Shown here piece after piece: positions 1-38,693 of a stretch of 64,000 bases of DNA (position 1 is its first letter; every line of letters begins with the position of its first letter). The notes beneath the pieces are model-generated. The model had not been told where the DNA came from. It was given only the letters and a program-made list of their open reading frames with translations, and made no database searches. A program made the translations under genes and the position numbers. The stretch is from Notolepis coatsorum (taxonomy: Eukaryota > Chordata > Actinopteri > Aulopiformes > Paralepididae), in assembly GCA_963971535.1 (NCBI GenBank), contig OZ020585.1, forward strand, positions 25,947,159-26,011,158, written 5' to 3'.

Positions 1-147
1 CTGTGTGGAGACAACAAACCACAAGAGCCGCGAGGGCAGACGGGAAACGGGCACCGAGCGTGAGAGCGGAACGTTTGACTGTGTTGACATGGGTTGATAC
101 TGGAGGTCGCATGAGGAAAGAATGAGACAGAACCGACGTTGGTATTG

Positions 148-860
148 AATAGAATAGAATAGAATAGAATAGAAGTACTTTATTGATCCCGAGGGAAATT
201 CAGCACCACAGATCGCTCACAATTAGGGATGTCCGATATTATCGGCCTACCGATATTATCTGCCGATATCGGCATTAAAATGTGATATCGGAAAATATCG
301 GTATCGGTTTTCAAAAAAAAAAAAAAAAAAAAATTTTAAACATTTATAGAACCTTTATTTACCCAGGCAAGCAAGTAAGAACAAATTCTGATTTTATTTA
401 TTGTCAAAAGTATGCATAATGTTGTGTTAATTCCACAACAAGAGATATGTAATGTTAATTACCTGAAATTATTCATTTTTTGGGGGGGAAACCCTGCATA
501 TATCGGTATCGGTTGATATCGGTATCGGAAATTAAGAGTTGGCCAATATCGGTATATCGGTATCGGTAAAAAAGCCAATATCGAGCATCCCTACTCACAA
601 TAAATATTTAGGTAGTCAAAAATCTAAAATAAGAATAATAATACAGTCAAAGATATACATTCTAAAATATGTATATACATTCTAAAATATACATGCCAAA
701 AATATACAGTAATATAAAGTAAAATGTACAGTAAAACATTTAAAATGTCAAATGTAGATGTAGTAAATGTCCAGGAAGATATGCAAGAATCTATACTGTT
801 ACTCTGCGCTCAGTGAGGCACAGTGAGGCCTTATAGTCTGATGGCTGTTCCACAGGATAC
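148..860 (-). repeat. LINE 3' fragment (L2/Rex-like), reverse orientation
   Basis: The fragment starts with tandem GAATA units followed by a stretch reading 'tactttattgatcccgagggaa', the reverse of a typical fish LINE 3' end with its short-repeat tail. Its far end (about 840) reads 'ctgatggctgttcc', like the matching part of the LINE at 49239-50591 ('ctgatggcctggggatag'). A hAT MITE is inserted at 224-593. No ORF is kept. It lies left of exon 19 of the CD109-like gene and so probably within an intron. Confidence 0.55.
224..593. mobile_element. hAT-type MITE with 8-bp TSD
   Basis: The ends read TAGGGATGTCCGATA and, inverted, TATCGAGCATCCCTA. The element is flanked by the 8-bp direct repeat CTCACAAT (216-223 and 594-601). 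An 8-bp duplication is the hAT signature. The interior is rich in 'tatcggtatcgg' repeats and has no coding capacity. It sits inside the LINE fragment 148-860. Confidence 0.85.
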
Positions 861-978
861 TAACGACTCAACAACGCAACTGTATCAAAGGTCACACATC
901 TACAATAGAATGGATGCAGTAGTTTATTGACATTAGCGATTTTTGCTTTGAGAGTGGTAGTATATTTAGCTCCAGTAC

Positions 979-28731
<27,753 letters not shown>

Positions 28732-28882
28732 GGCTCTGCTACCTGCTCTGTTACGCCTCAACCAGCCTCTGTCGGTCCCGACTACAAAGTTAAAAGACGA
28801 AACTCAACTGCACCGCATACGTACACTCTCACACATGATCATACACACACACGTTTTTTTCTCACACACAGTATAACGTGTG

Positions 28883-28917
<35 letters not shown>

Positions 28918-29274
28918 ACACACAGTATCACATTCACATCCTGGGTCATGATCCAGGGTCTGTTGAAACCACAGGGGGATTGACGCACACCTACTCCTGC
29001 TCCCAGGTGTGTGGGGGGAGCGCTCTGTCTCAGGACATTCCCAGTCCTGCCCTGAGGTACAATGTGACATACTGGTGTCACCAGGGCCGTTTCTAGCTTT
29101 TTGGGGGCCCTTAGTGAAATGTTGTTTTGGGGCCCCTATTTTGTGAAACTATGGCGGGGGGATTCCAAACCCTTTAAGATGGGCATGCATTTAACATTTA
29201 AATGCATCAATCTGGTGCACTTAAAATGTCTGACTTACAATATTGAAATGTAAATGGAACTATTTAAGATAAAG
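28732..29274. other. Upstream region of the CD109-like gene
   Basis: It contains a (CA)n microsatellite (28884-28914). From 29089 it holds 'cagggccgtttctagct', which resembles a hAT end, though no partner end was found. No promoter element could be identified with confidence. Confidence 0.4.
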
Positions 29275-29599
29275 TTAAAGGTCCCTGTCTTATAAATGGC
29301 CTTTTCCAGTGTTTAGCATTGTTTTCTAGCAATCTGGGGTTGTATCAACAATGTCTATTTCTCTCATTTTCATTTTGGCGCACTCCTCCAGTTCAGATCT
29401 CAGGAGATGCTCCCTCACTGAACTAAGCTATTCTGAATTTCGTGTACCTGTGAGACGTCCAAGAATTCTCATCTGCATAACTAACGGCCCCTCTATGGCT
29501 GTAGCGCACACTCAACCATTATTTATTGTAGTACGCAAGCAACTGCGTGGAATTAAAGTTTAACAGTCAGTTAGCATTGTGTTAGCATTTTAAAACGTT

Positions 29600-29809
29600 A
29601 TGAGCAAAACGGGCAAGATATGTTGTGCTGTTCCTGACTGCCAAGCAGCGAATATGTCCTTGCATTCATTTCCTGATGATGTCGTGATCCGCCAGCAATG
29701 GGCCAAGTTTCCCTCAAGAGCAACAGCACTCACACAAATGACAGACCAATGGTTGAATGATATTGATGATAAAACATGGTGGGAGCAGTACTATGAAATC
29801 ACATTTTAG
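29600..29809 (+). CDS. THAP-type zinc finger fragment (69 aa) of the TTAA transposon
   Basis: It reads MSKTGKICCAVPDCQAAN, then SLHSFPDDVVIRQQW. This fits the start of a THAP domain: the two cysteines (C-x4-C type), then the conserved H/F...P and the W of the first helix. The later Cys/His pair of the domain and any transposase core are not present in this frame, and the ORF ends after 69 residues. THAP domains bind the ends of P-element and Kolobok transposons. It may be a non-functional remnant or the first exon of a spliced transposase. Confidence 0.5.
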   Translation: MSKTGKICCAVPDCQAANMSLHSFPDDVVIRQQWAKFPSRATALTQMTDQWLNDIDDKTWWEQYYEITF

Positions 29810-30893
29810 TTAATTGTCTTTATAGGATATACCCTTAATACCTGTTATCTAAAAACCTATAAGTACTTTATTCTCATTTTATTATCATTATTATTATTAT
29901 CATTATTTTCGTTCCAATTAAATGAAAATCAGAAAATAAGTGGTATATGATGGAAAATATGAAAGTCAATGATTGAAGGAAAATGGACTTCGGAAATCAG
30001 TTTTCATTCTATTTATTTACTGTTCTGTAAAAGTCTTGTTGAATGTAATGTTTTATGTTTTGTGTGGACCCCAGTAAGACTAGTTGTTGTCATGCAACAG
30101 CTAATGGGGATCCTAATAAACTCAATAAACTCAATAAACTCAATGTGTACCGCACATTTTTGCAAGGCAGGACATTGAGAATCAAGGACTTTATAATGCT
30201 GGGGTGATTTCCAGGATGATTTCCAGGATGTTACTAAAGAAGGGAGCTGTACTGAGTAATCGAGTATTCGGGACCCGAAAAGAAAATATCGAATCAGTAA
30301 GTTCAGTTCAGTTCAGTTCAGTTAAAAAAAAAAATATTCGGGCTTTGGACACATAACAACGGTCATTCCATAAATCACCAAAGTTCTACCAGCTGCTATT
30401 GCAGCATTGTCCAATTGTCCAAAAAGGGCTAGGGAGAAGCAGGCTTGTCGGGCCCTACCCCTGAAGACTTACGTTTTTTTCTTTTTTTCTTTTTTTTTCT
30501 TTTTTTTACATACATACATAGTACATAATAGTACACATTACAGTACACATTACAGTATATTATACCTGCAGTATATAATAGTATATAGTACATAATAGTG
30601 TATACAGCACATATAATGTGATATGAGATATATAGTACATGATATATACAATATAATATAGTACCATAATATAATAGTATATACTGCAAATATAGTTCAA
30701 TATAATATACAAATTAATTATAATATGATTATATAATGTAATATGATATAACGTACAATACAGTATCATACGTATTCTTTTTATTATGCAATTAAAGCTC
30801 TTCTTCCCTTCTGTACGTATCAAAAATAGATATTTTTTTGTCTAGATTTGAATTGATTTATGTTTTCACAATATTTTTGTTCATCCTCTAGCC

Positions 30894-32533
30894 CAGGGGT
30901 GGCCAACCCGCGGCTCGCGAGCCGCATGCGGCTCTTTGCCCGTCAATGTGCGGCTCTTCCATCCATAATTTTTTTTGTCACTCATTCCATAAGGACGTAG
31001 AATAAACATTTACAATTTTTTTTTAAATGGTCCATTTGCATGTTCCTCTTATCTGAATCTAGGGACATATATGGATCAGTGTCAGAAATAGTGTGTCTGT
31101 TACTAGGCTTGAGTAAATTGTAATGAACCAAAGGAGAATATCAATTCTATTTAAAAAAAAAATTATCTTTGACTGTAAATAACACCATGCTAAAATTGAC
31201 CAGACCTGAAAAATCTAAGCAAATGAATAAAGGGAAGATGATTAAACAGAAGGTTTTGTAGATACAGTACTGAATTCTGCCATCTTTTTTATAATGTAAA
31301 TTTCTCCACCATTTTTCATCATATTGCAACACCGTTTTTTGCAAGACGTTCACAGAAAGGTAGAGAAACTAACTGCGTTCTGTTTTATGGCAATAACGTT
31401 CAGGTTTGTGGGAGATAATCCCAAAAAATAAGAGAAATTCAAAAGTAAATCCAGAAGTCAGATGATTGACAGGGGCTGGTGTGAGCTGGGTAGGGTAGTT
31501 TTTCGAAATTTGAAAGCCCTGAGTCTCTTCCTTCAAAAGACTACACTCACTTTTGGCTGTGCCACTTCCTCCTGTCAATATGCGCCGGTTTCCGACTCAA
31601 TGCCCTGAGATTTCTATAATCTTATATTTCACTAATAACAGTTAAAATAATAAACATAATGCTGAAAATATACACTTTTACTGTATATCTCGGGCTTAAG
31701 AGGTTAACCCTGTGAGGCCCAAATTAAAAAGAAATTAGCAACTTCAGAGGCCAGAGGGTGGGACATATAAACACATTTACTATCAAATAGCATTGTGAGG
31801 CTGAACAACAGGACCAATTGACTATACATGTGCTTAAAGGGGAACTATCTTATAAATGGCTTTTTTCAGTGTTTACCATTGTTTCTTAGCTATGTGGACT
31901 TATATTAATAGGATATATGTCTCTAATTCTCATATTGGCGAATTCTTCCAATTCTCCTCTCACAATATTCACCCTCACTGAACTGAGTCATCTGAAAATG
32001 TGCATATCTGTGATGTCAGAGATTTCTCAGCTGCATAATAATGTGGCAGTTGATGTGGCAGTTGGCACCAGGCCACACAGTGGTTGGAGCCCAGCCTCAA
32101 AACGGCTTAAGATCTTGAGGTAGAAAAATGTGGTTTTTAGTACTTGATTAGAAATACAAAACAATGCATTTTTTTTGAAAAAAACCTAGGTGTTCCATAG
32201 ACTCACAGGAATTGTGTAAAAGTGCCCAAATAGTGAAAGAAATAGTAAAATAGTTCCCCTTTAACATTTTTTAAATAAACATTATTTTTTTAAATGGCTA
32301 AAAGTGATTTTGTAATTTTGCAACCGTGGGTCTCACAGGGTACTTTTAACCCTGTGAGGCCCAAATAAAAAAGACATTAGCAACTTCAGAGGCCAGAGGG
32401 TGAGACCTATAAACACATGAAGGGTGCCGTGACTGAAAAAAAAGTTGAGAAACGCTGGTATATGGTGTGGCTCTTTGTGGTACCACAGTAATTTTTTTGT
32501 GGCTCTTAGTCTCTGACTGGTTGGCCACCCCTG
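30894..32533. mobile_element. hAT-type element with 8-bp TSD (CTCTAGCC)
   Basis: The ends are CAGGGGTGGCCAACC and, inverted, GGTTGGCCACCCCTG. The duplication CTCTAGCC lies at 30886-30893 and 32534-32541. 'Gcggctctt' motifs stand near both ends. The inside holds a TTAA MITE (31838-32260) and two copies of a block 'aaccctgtgaggcccaaat' (31706 and 32348) that flank it. No transposase is left. Confidence 0.92.
31838..32260. mobile_element. TTAA-flanked MITE related to the THAP transposon
   Basis: TTAA lies on both sides (31834-31837 and 32261-32264), with inverted ends AGGGGAACTAT. The first 250 bp match 29279-29500 ('cttataaatggc', 'ccctcactgaact'). The last 190 bp match 52385-52577 ('ttccatagactcacaggaat'). 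It is therefore an internally deleted relative of the THAP element. Confidence 0.85.
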
Positions 32534-33162
32534 CTCTAGCCCATTCCACAGGGTGCCGTAAGAGGAGATACACATTATTTTCAGGTTGGTTTTCATCACA
32601 TGTTTTTTGAAGTTCAATGGTCCTCTGAGGTTGTATCCCCCCCTGTTTATCCAGAAATTAGCTTCTTACATTTACTGGTAATTGATTATTTCTTGCTTTG
32701 TACATAACTTGCAGAGTTTTAAAGTTTACCATATCAATCAACTTCAAAATGTGTGATTGTAGAAACAGTGTGTGTGTGTTTGGTCCCGATATCCTGCATT
32801 GTTTATTACTCTTACTGCTCTTTTTTGTAGGATAGTCAATGTATTTATGGTTGTTTTGTATGTGTTACCCCATACCTCTGTGCAGTAATGCAGGTAAGGC
32901 AAGATCATTGCACAGTACAGAATGTGCAATGAGTTGGGATTGAGTACATGTCTCACCTTACTAATAATTGAGATGCTCTTTGAATCGAATCAGTAAGTAC
33001 AAATGTCGTAATTAGTCATTGATTCACTGTCGGACAGAAGTTGTCAAATCATTACTCAGCAACTGTCAACTGTCTGCACAAGTGTATTAACGTTACTATT
33101 TTACTGTAGCATTTCTGCGTTTTGCGATTTTCCTCTTTCTTATACAGTAGGTCAGTAGGAAG

Positions 33163-33481
33163 TGTTGAAGGCAGAGGTTCTGTGTAGGATTGTTAGTAAC
33201 TGTCTAACTGCCTATATAACTGTTTACAATAGTAACTGTATAACTGCATATATAACTGTTTCCACTAGAGGGCGCTCTAGGCGGAGACACTCAGGAACAC
33301 CGCCAGGTGGCGAATATAAATAGTGGTGTCTCCTCCCACTTCTTTCTCTTTCCCCCAGTCTCTCAGTATGAGAATACCTGTATTGTTACTGTAAATAATA
33401 AACCACGCCAGTTAAGGCTCAAGATAGAAACCATGCCTCTTGATCACATTATTGTCGCCCTACAGCCGAATTCTGTTAACA
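33163..33481 (+). repeat. Copia 5' LTR
   Basis: It begins TGTTGAAGGCAGAGG and ends GAATTCTGTTAACA. A TATA-like 'gaatataaatagtgg' lies at about 33311. It pairs with 51593-51920. Confidence 0.93.
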
Positions 33482-33494
33482 GGTTATGGGCCCA
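33482..33494 (+). other. Copia primer-binding site: internal initiator tRNA-Met
   Basis: GGTTATGGGCCCA directly follows the LTR. It is complementary to the anticodon-stem region of initiator tRNA-Met (TGGGCCCATAACC), not to its 3' CCA end. This is the half-tRNA priming known for Drosophila copia. Confidence 0.85.
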
Positions 33495-35989
33495 GATCAC
33501 GCCGGGGGCGAAATAATAAGGGTAGCAAGTTTAGCTAAAGTATAGGCTAGGTTAGCACCGGGAGTACCGCGTGGCTAGACGCTAGGCCAACAGGAGCTAA
33601 AACTACGCCCACCATCAAAGAGCGACATGAAAGCCAAGAAGACTCACAGGAGGGTCAAGAAGGTAGCAGCCGGGAGTCACTGGAAGGTTGCAGCCAAGAG
33701 CCCCGAGGAGGCGGCATCGGGGGAGACGGAGCATGCTGAGCACAACGGAGGCGAGGGGGAGAACCCCATCATAGAACGCGCGGCGACCAGAGGGAGGAAC
33801 AAATGGCCCTCATTCAACGGAAAAGCAGAGAACTACGAGCTCTGGGAAGAACGCATGCTATGCTGCATGCACGGTGCAGGGCTGAAGGAGACTGAACTGA
33901 CGGCGGAAGAGCAAGCCCTGGACGACCAGCGTAACGCAGACGCGTACTGTGAGTTAGCGCCGCTGCTCGACGACACCAGCCTGGGGCTGATATTCCGCGA
34001 CACTAAAGACCGAGGCCGAGAAAGCCTAGAGGTATTGAGAGAGCATTACATCGGACGAGGAAAACCTCGAGTCATGGCCCTCTACACACTCTGCACTGAC
34101 GACCCTGAGAAAGGGGCACACCGAGACCGTGACCGAATACGTCAACAGAGCGGAGCAAATCACGACGCCATTGAGGAGTGCCGGAGAAGCACCAAGCGAT
34201 GGGCTAATGATGGCGATGATGATGAGAGGACTACCAGAGCTGTACAAACCGTTCACACTCCTGGTAACACACGGTTCAACGGACATGACACTGGGACAGT
34301 TCAAGGCTAAGTTAAGGAACTTCGAGGCCTCAGAAGATACCCAACCAGCCGCCGCGGAGGCGGGAGAGAGGGCGCTAAAGCCCGAGCGACGCCAAGGGAG
34401 AGGACCAGGACCACGACGGAGCAGGCGTGTTGGCGATGCGGAGAGAAAGGCCATCGGAGAAGTAACTGCACAAGGACTGTCTGGTGTGGCCCCTGCAGAT
34501 CCACGCAGCACGCAGGCAGAGCGTGCATGAAGAAACACGACCAGGGCGTGCGACACGCGCATGGACAAGATGGCGGCGATGGTCGGCGTGAGACGGATCG
34601 AGGCAACGCCTGGAGAGTAGCGGAACGAGAGGGCTTCATCCCCAGGGCGCAAACGACGTACGTCACCAGGCCAACGCAGCTGCAACAGGCCCAAAGGAAG
34701 GGACTGATCGTGGACACAGGTGCGTCGTCCCACGTCATCAACGACAGGAGTCAGTTCAAGAACTTTGACAGAACTTTCAGCCCGGAGAGACACAGCATGG
34801 AGCTGGCAGATGGAAAGCGCACCTACGGGTTGGCGAAAGAGAGAGGAGACGCACAGGTATGCCTCACGGACAGCGGGGGGCGCCGGCGTACAGTGACGTT
34901 AAAGAACGCTCTCTATGTGCCATCGTTCCCACAAGGACTATTCTCTGTAATAGCTGCTACTGCGAACGATGCCAGAGCGTTCTTCACTGAAGGTAAACAT
35001 TTTCTTGTAGAGCCCAACGGTACGCGATTTGACATAGAGGTGTATCAAAGAATGTATTACCTGAAAACAGAGTGTAATGACAATGATGTGTGTAAAGTAA
35101 CCGTCAGCCACGATATTCAGACATGGCATGAGATTATGGGTCATTGTAACTACGAGGATTTACTGAAACTGCAAGCAGTGACAGAGGGCATGCACATTGA
35201 AGGCGAAAAGTGTAGACCTGATAAAGAATGTGTCGTGTGCATAAAGGGGAAGTTTGCTCAATCGAGGAACAGAAATCCCACAGAAAAAGTAAAAGTACCA
35301 CTTGCGTTGGTTAACACAGATCTTGCCGGTCCAGTAAGGAATGAGTCCATAGGAGGCTTTAGATATGTACAGTCTTTTACAGACGTGTGCACAGAGGCAG
35401 TGTTTGTTTACTTTCTTAAAGCAAAGAGTGACACACTCCAGGCCACGGAAAAATTCCTGGCGGACATAGCCCATTATGGTACAGTAATATGTTCGAGGTC
35501 CGACAACGGGACCGAATTCACAAACAGAGAGTTCCAATCACTGTTGAGGAAGAACAGGATAAGACACGAGACCAGTGGCGGTTCCTCCACTAGGGGCACT
35601 GGAGTGCCGCCCCCCCCCCCCCCTGGTAAAGAGAGCAGGAGAAGAAGACATTTTTTTATTTTTATTTTTTATTTTAGAGCCCTAGAAATAAAATAAACAT
35701 GTTTAAAATTAATAATATTTACTCATTTTAAGTATGTTTGTGTTTCCAATGCACAATATAACGTTAATATATCAAATATAAATAATTGTTTTCATTCACA
35801 GGAAGTCACTGTCTGAAAGAGAGTAACAACATCTTAGGCTGGGCGGAGACGTATCGCGCCCGGCAGGGCATGCACTGGTATCATCGCTGTATCCTCGCAG
35901 CCAATGAAATAGGTCAAGCTAATATATTTCGCCTATCAGTGCGTAACGCACTGTGCGTTGAAATATGATGTAATATGATGGAAGCCGGG

Positions 35990-37362
35990 TGTTGTGAAGG
36001 ATCAGATTAAACCGAATATATATATTTATTTATGGATATATATTGAATAGTATTTGTATATCGTTTGATATCCCTTGTATATTCCTTGTACATATACACG
36101 GAATATTCCTTTATTCTACTACAGCCCATAATAGTTCATTCTCTTATTGGACAAAAGGACCAGGCGCCAGGGACCAGCCCCTGGCGTTCAAGTTCAAAGG
36201 TACCGACGAGACATGCCCTTACTAGCCCCGGCTCCGCGCAGGAATACGGCTACCGAAAGCAGAGTGGCACTATTTGTCCACCGTGCATATAAATATGGCG
36301 CAAGAAATGTAGAATTCCTCTTAGTCCTTTACCCTTCTACCCAACTAAGTAACAGAACGTGAAGCCTCACCCCACGATACCGCGTGCGGTGTAGTATGGC
36401 CTGTTTGGCCTTAGAATAGCAGTGAGACCTCGTGCGAATTAATAGCTGAATTGCCAGAGTTTGGCACCGTATTTCTATTAAGTAATAATAGTCTATTATG
36501 TATGGTGCATCGTGCGGTTAGAGTTCTAAAGTGAGCAGCACCCCCATCGCTTCCTCGTGTTATCTAGAGTCTTAACCAGGTTGGGCAGACCACACGTGGT
36601 GCTTTCATCCGAGGAGTTCTAGGCGAGGACCGAGTGGACCTGTACATTGGATTACCTACCCGACGACTGCTGAGCCCTATGCGGCATGGAATATATATTT
36701 GCTTTGGTACTTTGATTTGTGGAGCGGATAATCGCCAACACCGGTGAGTGTTGGATCTACCCCGAAAGGAGTCAAGGTGAGACGGCGCTCAGACCAGACT
36801 GAGGTCGCCTCGCTTCTTCTTCACTGTGGAGCTACAGCTACAGCTCCAGCCTACAAGAGAGCCAAGGTGTATTCATCTGTGGATCAAGATTCTACTGCAC
36901 TGTCTTCTGTACGTGAAGTCTCCCTAGACATCGTTGACCAGACGGGATACGGCCGACGGCTCTCCTACCCGCCCTACTGGCTTACAACCGGCAGGACCCC
37001 TACAGTATATCCAGCTATAATCATTAAGTGACCATAGATATAATTCCCTAAGAGCCAGGTTGTATACTTGCTTCCTGCGTAACCAGAGATTGGACATTCA
37101 GTGTTGATTTGCCTACGAGTACTCATTTGCCTTACAAGAGCATTCAAATCATAAATGTAATGGTGAATATTATATGTACCTTTTGCTATATATTAAATAT
37201 TTGATTATTACCTTTGTGTGGACCTGGTTTCATGGTGGGAAAGTGTTCATCATATTTAGATATCGTGTACTGTATGGCCAGTAGTTAAAGTACATAAAGC
37301 GGTAGTGGTTTAATGATACCATACTTATCAATACAGTCAGGGAATTGTACCCCTCAGTTACA
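35990..37362 (+). repeat. BEL/Pao 5' LTR (1373 bp)
   Basis: It begins TGTTGTGAAGGATCAG and ends CCCCTCAGTTACA. A 95-codon open frame (36744-37031) lies inside and recurs in the 3' LTR, probably by chance. It is unusually long for an LTR. Confidence 0.95.
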
Positions 37363-37364
37363 AT

Positions 37365-37380
37365 TGGTCCTTCGAGCCGG
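37365..37380 (+). other. BEL/Pao primer-binding site, tRNA-Tyr
   Basis: TGGTCCTTCGAGCCGG starts two bases after the LTR. It is the exact complement of the 3' end of animal tRNA-Tyr (CCGGCTCGAAGGA plus CCA). Confidence 0.85.
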
Positions 37381-37406
37381 AGGGTAATCAGTGTAATATT
37401 AATATA

Positions 37407-38555
37407 GTGGTATTAATATTGAAATGGCCTATGATGAACACTCCACGAAACGGTCCTCCTAAAGTAGAACGCCCGCAACGTAGACGACAGCCACCTCAGT
37501 ACTTAGAGGATTACGCTGTCAGTAAACTACCTAGCCTTCTACAAACGGTAAACGCGGTAAAAGTAGAAAGTAAAATTATGTCCGACCCTATCAACCAGGA
37601 TACCCCGACCACAGAGGCCCTAGTGGGTTCTAATGTAACTGACCAAGCTCACGGTGGGGACCAGGAGGGAACTGACACGACTTTACCCCCCGCCAAGACC
37701 GAAGAAGTAGTCCCCCAAGAGCTCCGGGAGGAAGACAACCCTTCAGAGATGGAACTCTGCACGGAACAAGATGAGGAGAGCGCCGAGGAGATAGAACTCC
37801 AGGACTCCCCGCAGGGGAACGCATCCCCAACGGGTACTGCCAGGAGCGGCTCACCTCAACAAGCGTCTTCCCCCAGCGAGGCAGAGAGGATGCTGTCACA
37901 GGCGTTCCTCGCCACCCTGGCAGCCTCTACCGAACGCGATCGACTTCAGGGTGAACGCGATCGACTTCAGGGTGAACGCGATCGACTCCAAACACAGCAA
38001 CGGAGCGAAGAAGAGCACATACGTCTGGAGCTGAGACGCCTTCAGACGGAAGAGAATATGGCAAGAGACCGGGCCGACACCCAGCGTGCCGCTGCCAGTG
38101 CCCAAAGAGAAGCAGATCTCACCAAGCGCGACGCCGAGCGCGACAGACTACAAGCCGAGCGCGACAGACTACAAGCGCAGCTAATGGAGCAGCTGATCAC
38201 CAGGGCAACACCCCCTCCCTCCACAAGGGGTTCCAGGGCCTCGTCAAGACACGTGTCAAGGGCACCCTCCCCTGACCGAGCAGGCGACCTTGAACTCGAC
38301 CACCAGAGAGAGTCTACACCCCCCTCCGAACCCCTTCCCCGACCGGTCCAAGTGAGACCCAGCTACAAGGAAGGAACGGCGGACACCGCGGAGAGGCTAA
38401 ATAGACGACTACAGGATCTAGATGACCTGGCAGAAGAAGAAGAGGGAGAAGAGGAGAGTCAAGCCCGACAGCAGCACATTACTCCACAGGACCAGGAGGT
38501 CCAGTACAGCCCAGGCTATACCCCCGCGGCTCTGCGCTACAGACCCCCGACTTGA
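37407..38555 (+). CDS. BEL/Pao ORF1, coiled-coil Gag-region protein (382 aa)
   Basis: The frame is rich in Glu, Gln and Arg. A central coiled coil (about residues 165-275) is built from repeats of ERDRLQG/ERDRLQA, themselves from a tandem 21-bp DNA repeat. The N terminus has basic/proline-rich text (ERPQRRRQPPQYLEDYAV) resembling the tail of retroelement integrases. No zinc knuckle is present here; those are in the next ORF. It is likely a structural or accessory protein of the element. The exact role is not known to me. Confidence 0.6.
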   Translation: MVLILKWPMMNTPRNGPPKVERPQRRRQPPQYLEDYAVSKLPSLLQTVNAVKVESKIMSDPINQDTPTTEALVGSNVTDQAHGGDQEGTDTTLPPAKTEEVVPQELREEDNPSEMELCTEQDEESAEEIELQDSPQGNASPTGTARSGSPQQASSPSEAERMLSQAFLATLAASTERDRLQGERDRLQGERDRLQTQQRSEEEHIRLELRRLQTEENMARDRADTQRAAASAQREADLTKRDAERDRLQAERDRLQAQLMEQLITRATPPPSTRGSRASSRHVSRAPSPDRAGDLELDHQRESTPPSEPLPRPVQVRPSYKEGTADTAERLNRRLQDLDDLAEEEEGEEESQARQQHITPQDQEVQYSPGYTPAALRYRPPT

Positions 38556-38693
38556 TTCACGGGTGAGCATGACGCACGACCAGTCCCGAGGAATAGCACC
38601 TGGACCAGCGGGCCATGGTACCCTGCCAGTACCAGCCCACCGAGAGGCGTAAGAAGAGACTCGCCCAGGAGGCCTCTCTTCCAACACTCACCG

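Larger units (their letters stand above)
30302..32984 (-). mobile_element. 5'-truncated LINE, interrupted by a hAT element
   Basis: It is flanked by the 13-bp repeat TCGAATCAGTAAG (30289-30301 and 32985-32997). Its 3' tail is on the left ('ttcagttcagttcagttcag'). At 32744-32956 the minus strand encodes the end of a reverse transcriptase region (LPYLHYCTEVWGNTY, LQKRAVRVI), typical of CR1/L2-group LINEs. A hAT element (30894-32533) is inserted. AT-rich 'tagtacataatag' sequence fills the 3' part. Confidence 0.8.

Noticed and set aside
34026-34793. A 255-aa minus-strand ORF
   Set aside because: It is a shadow of the Copia Gag/protease region on the other strand.
36744-37031. A 95-aa ORF within the BEL/Pao LTR, present in both LTRs
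   Set aside because: Both copies are the same by LTR identity, so conservation is not evidence of coding; composition looks like chance.
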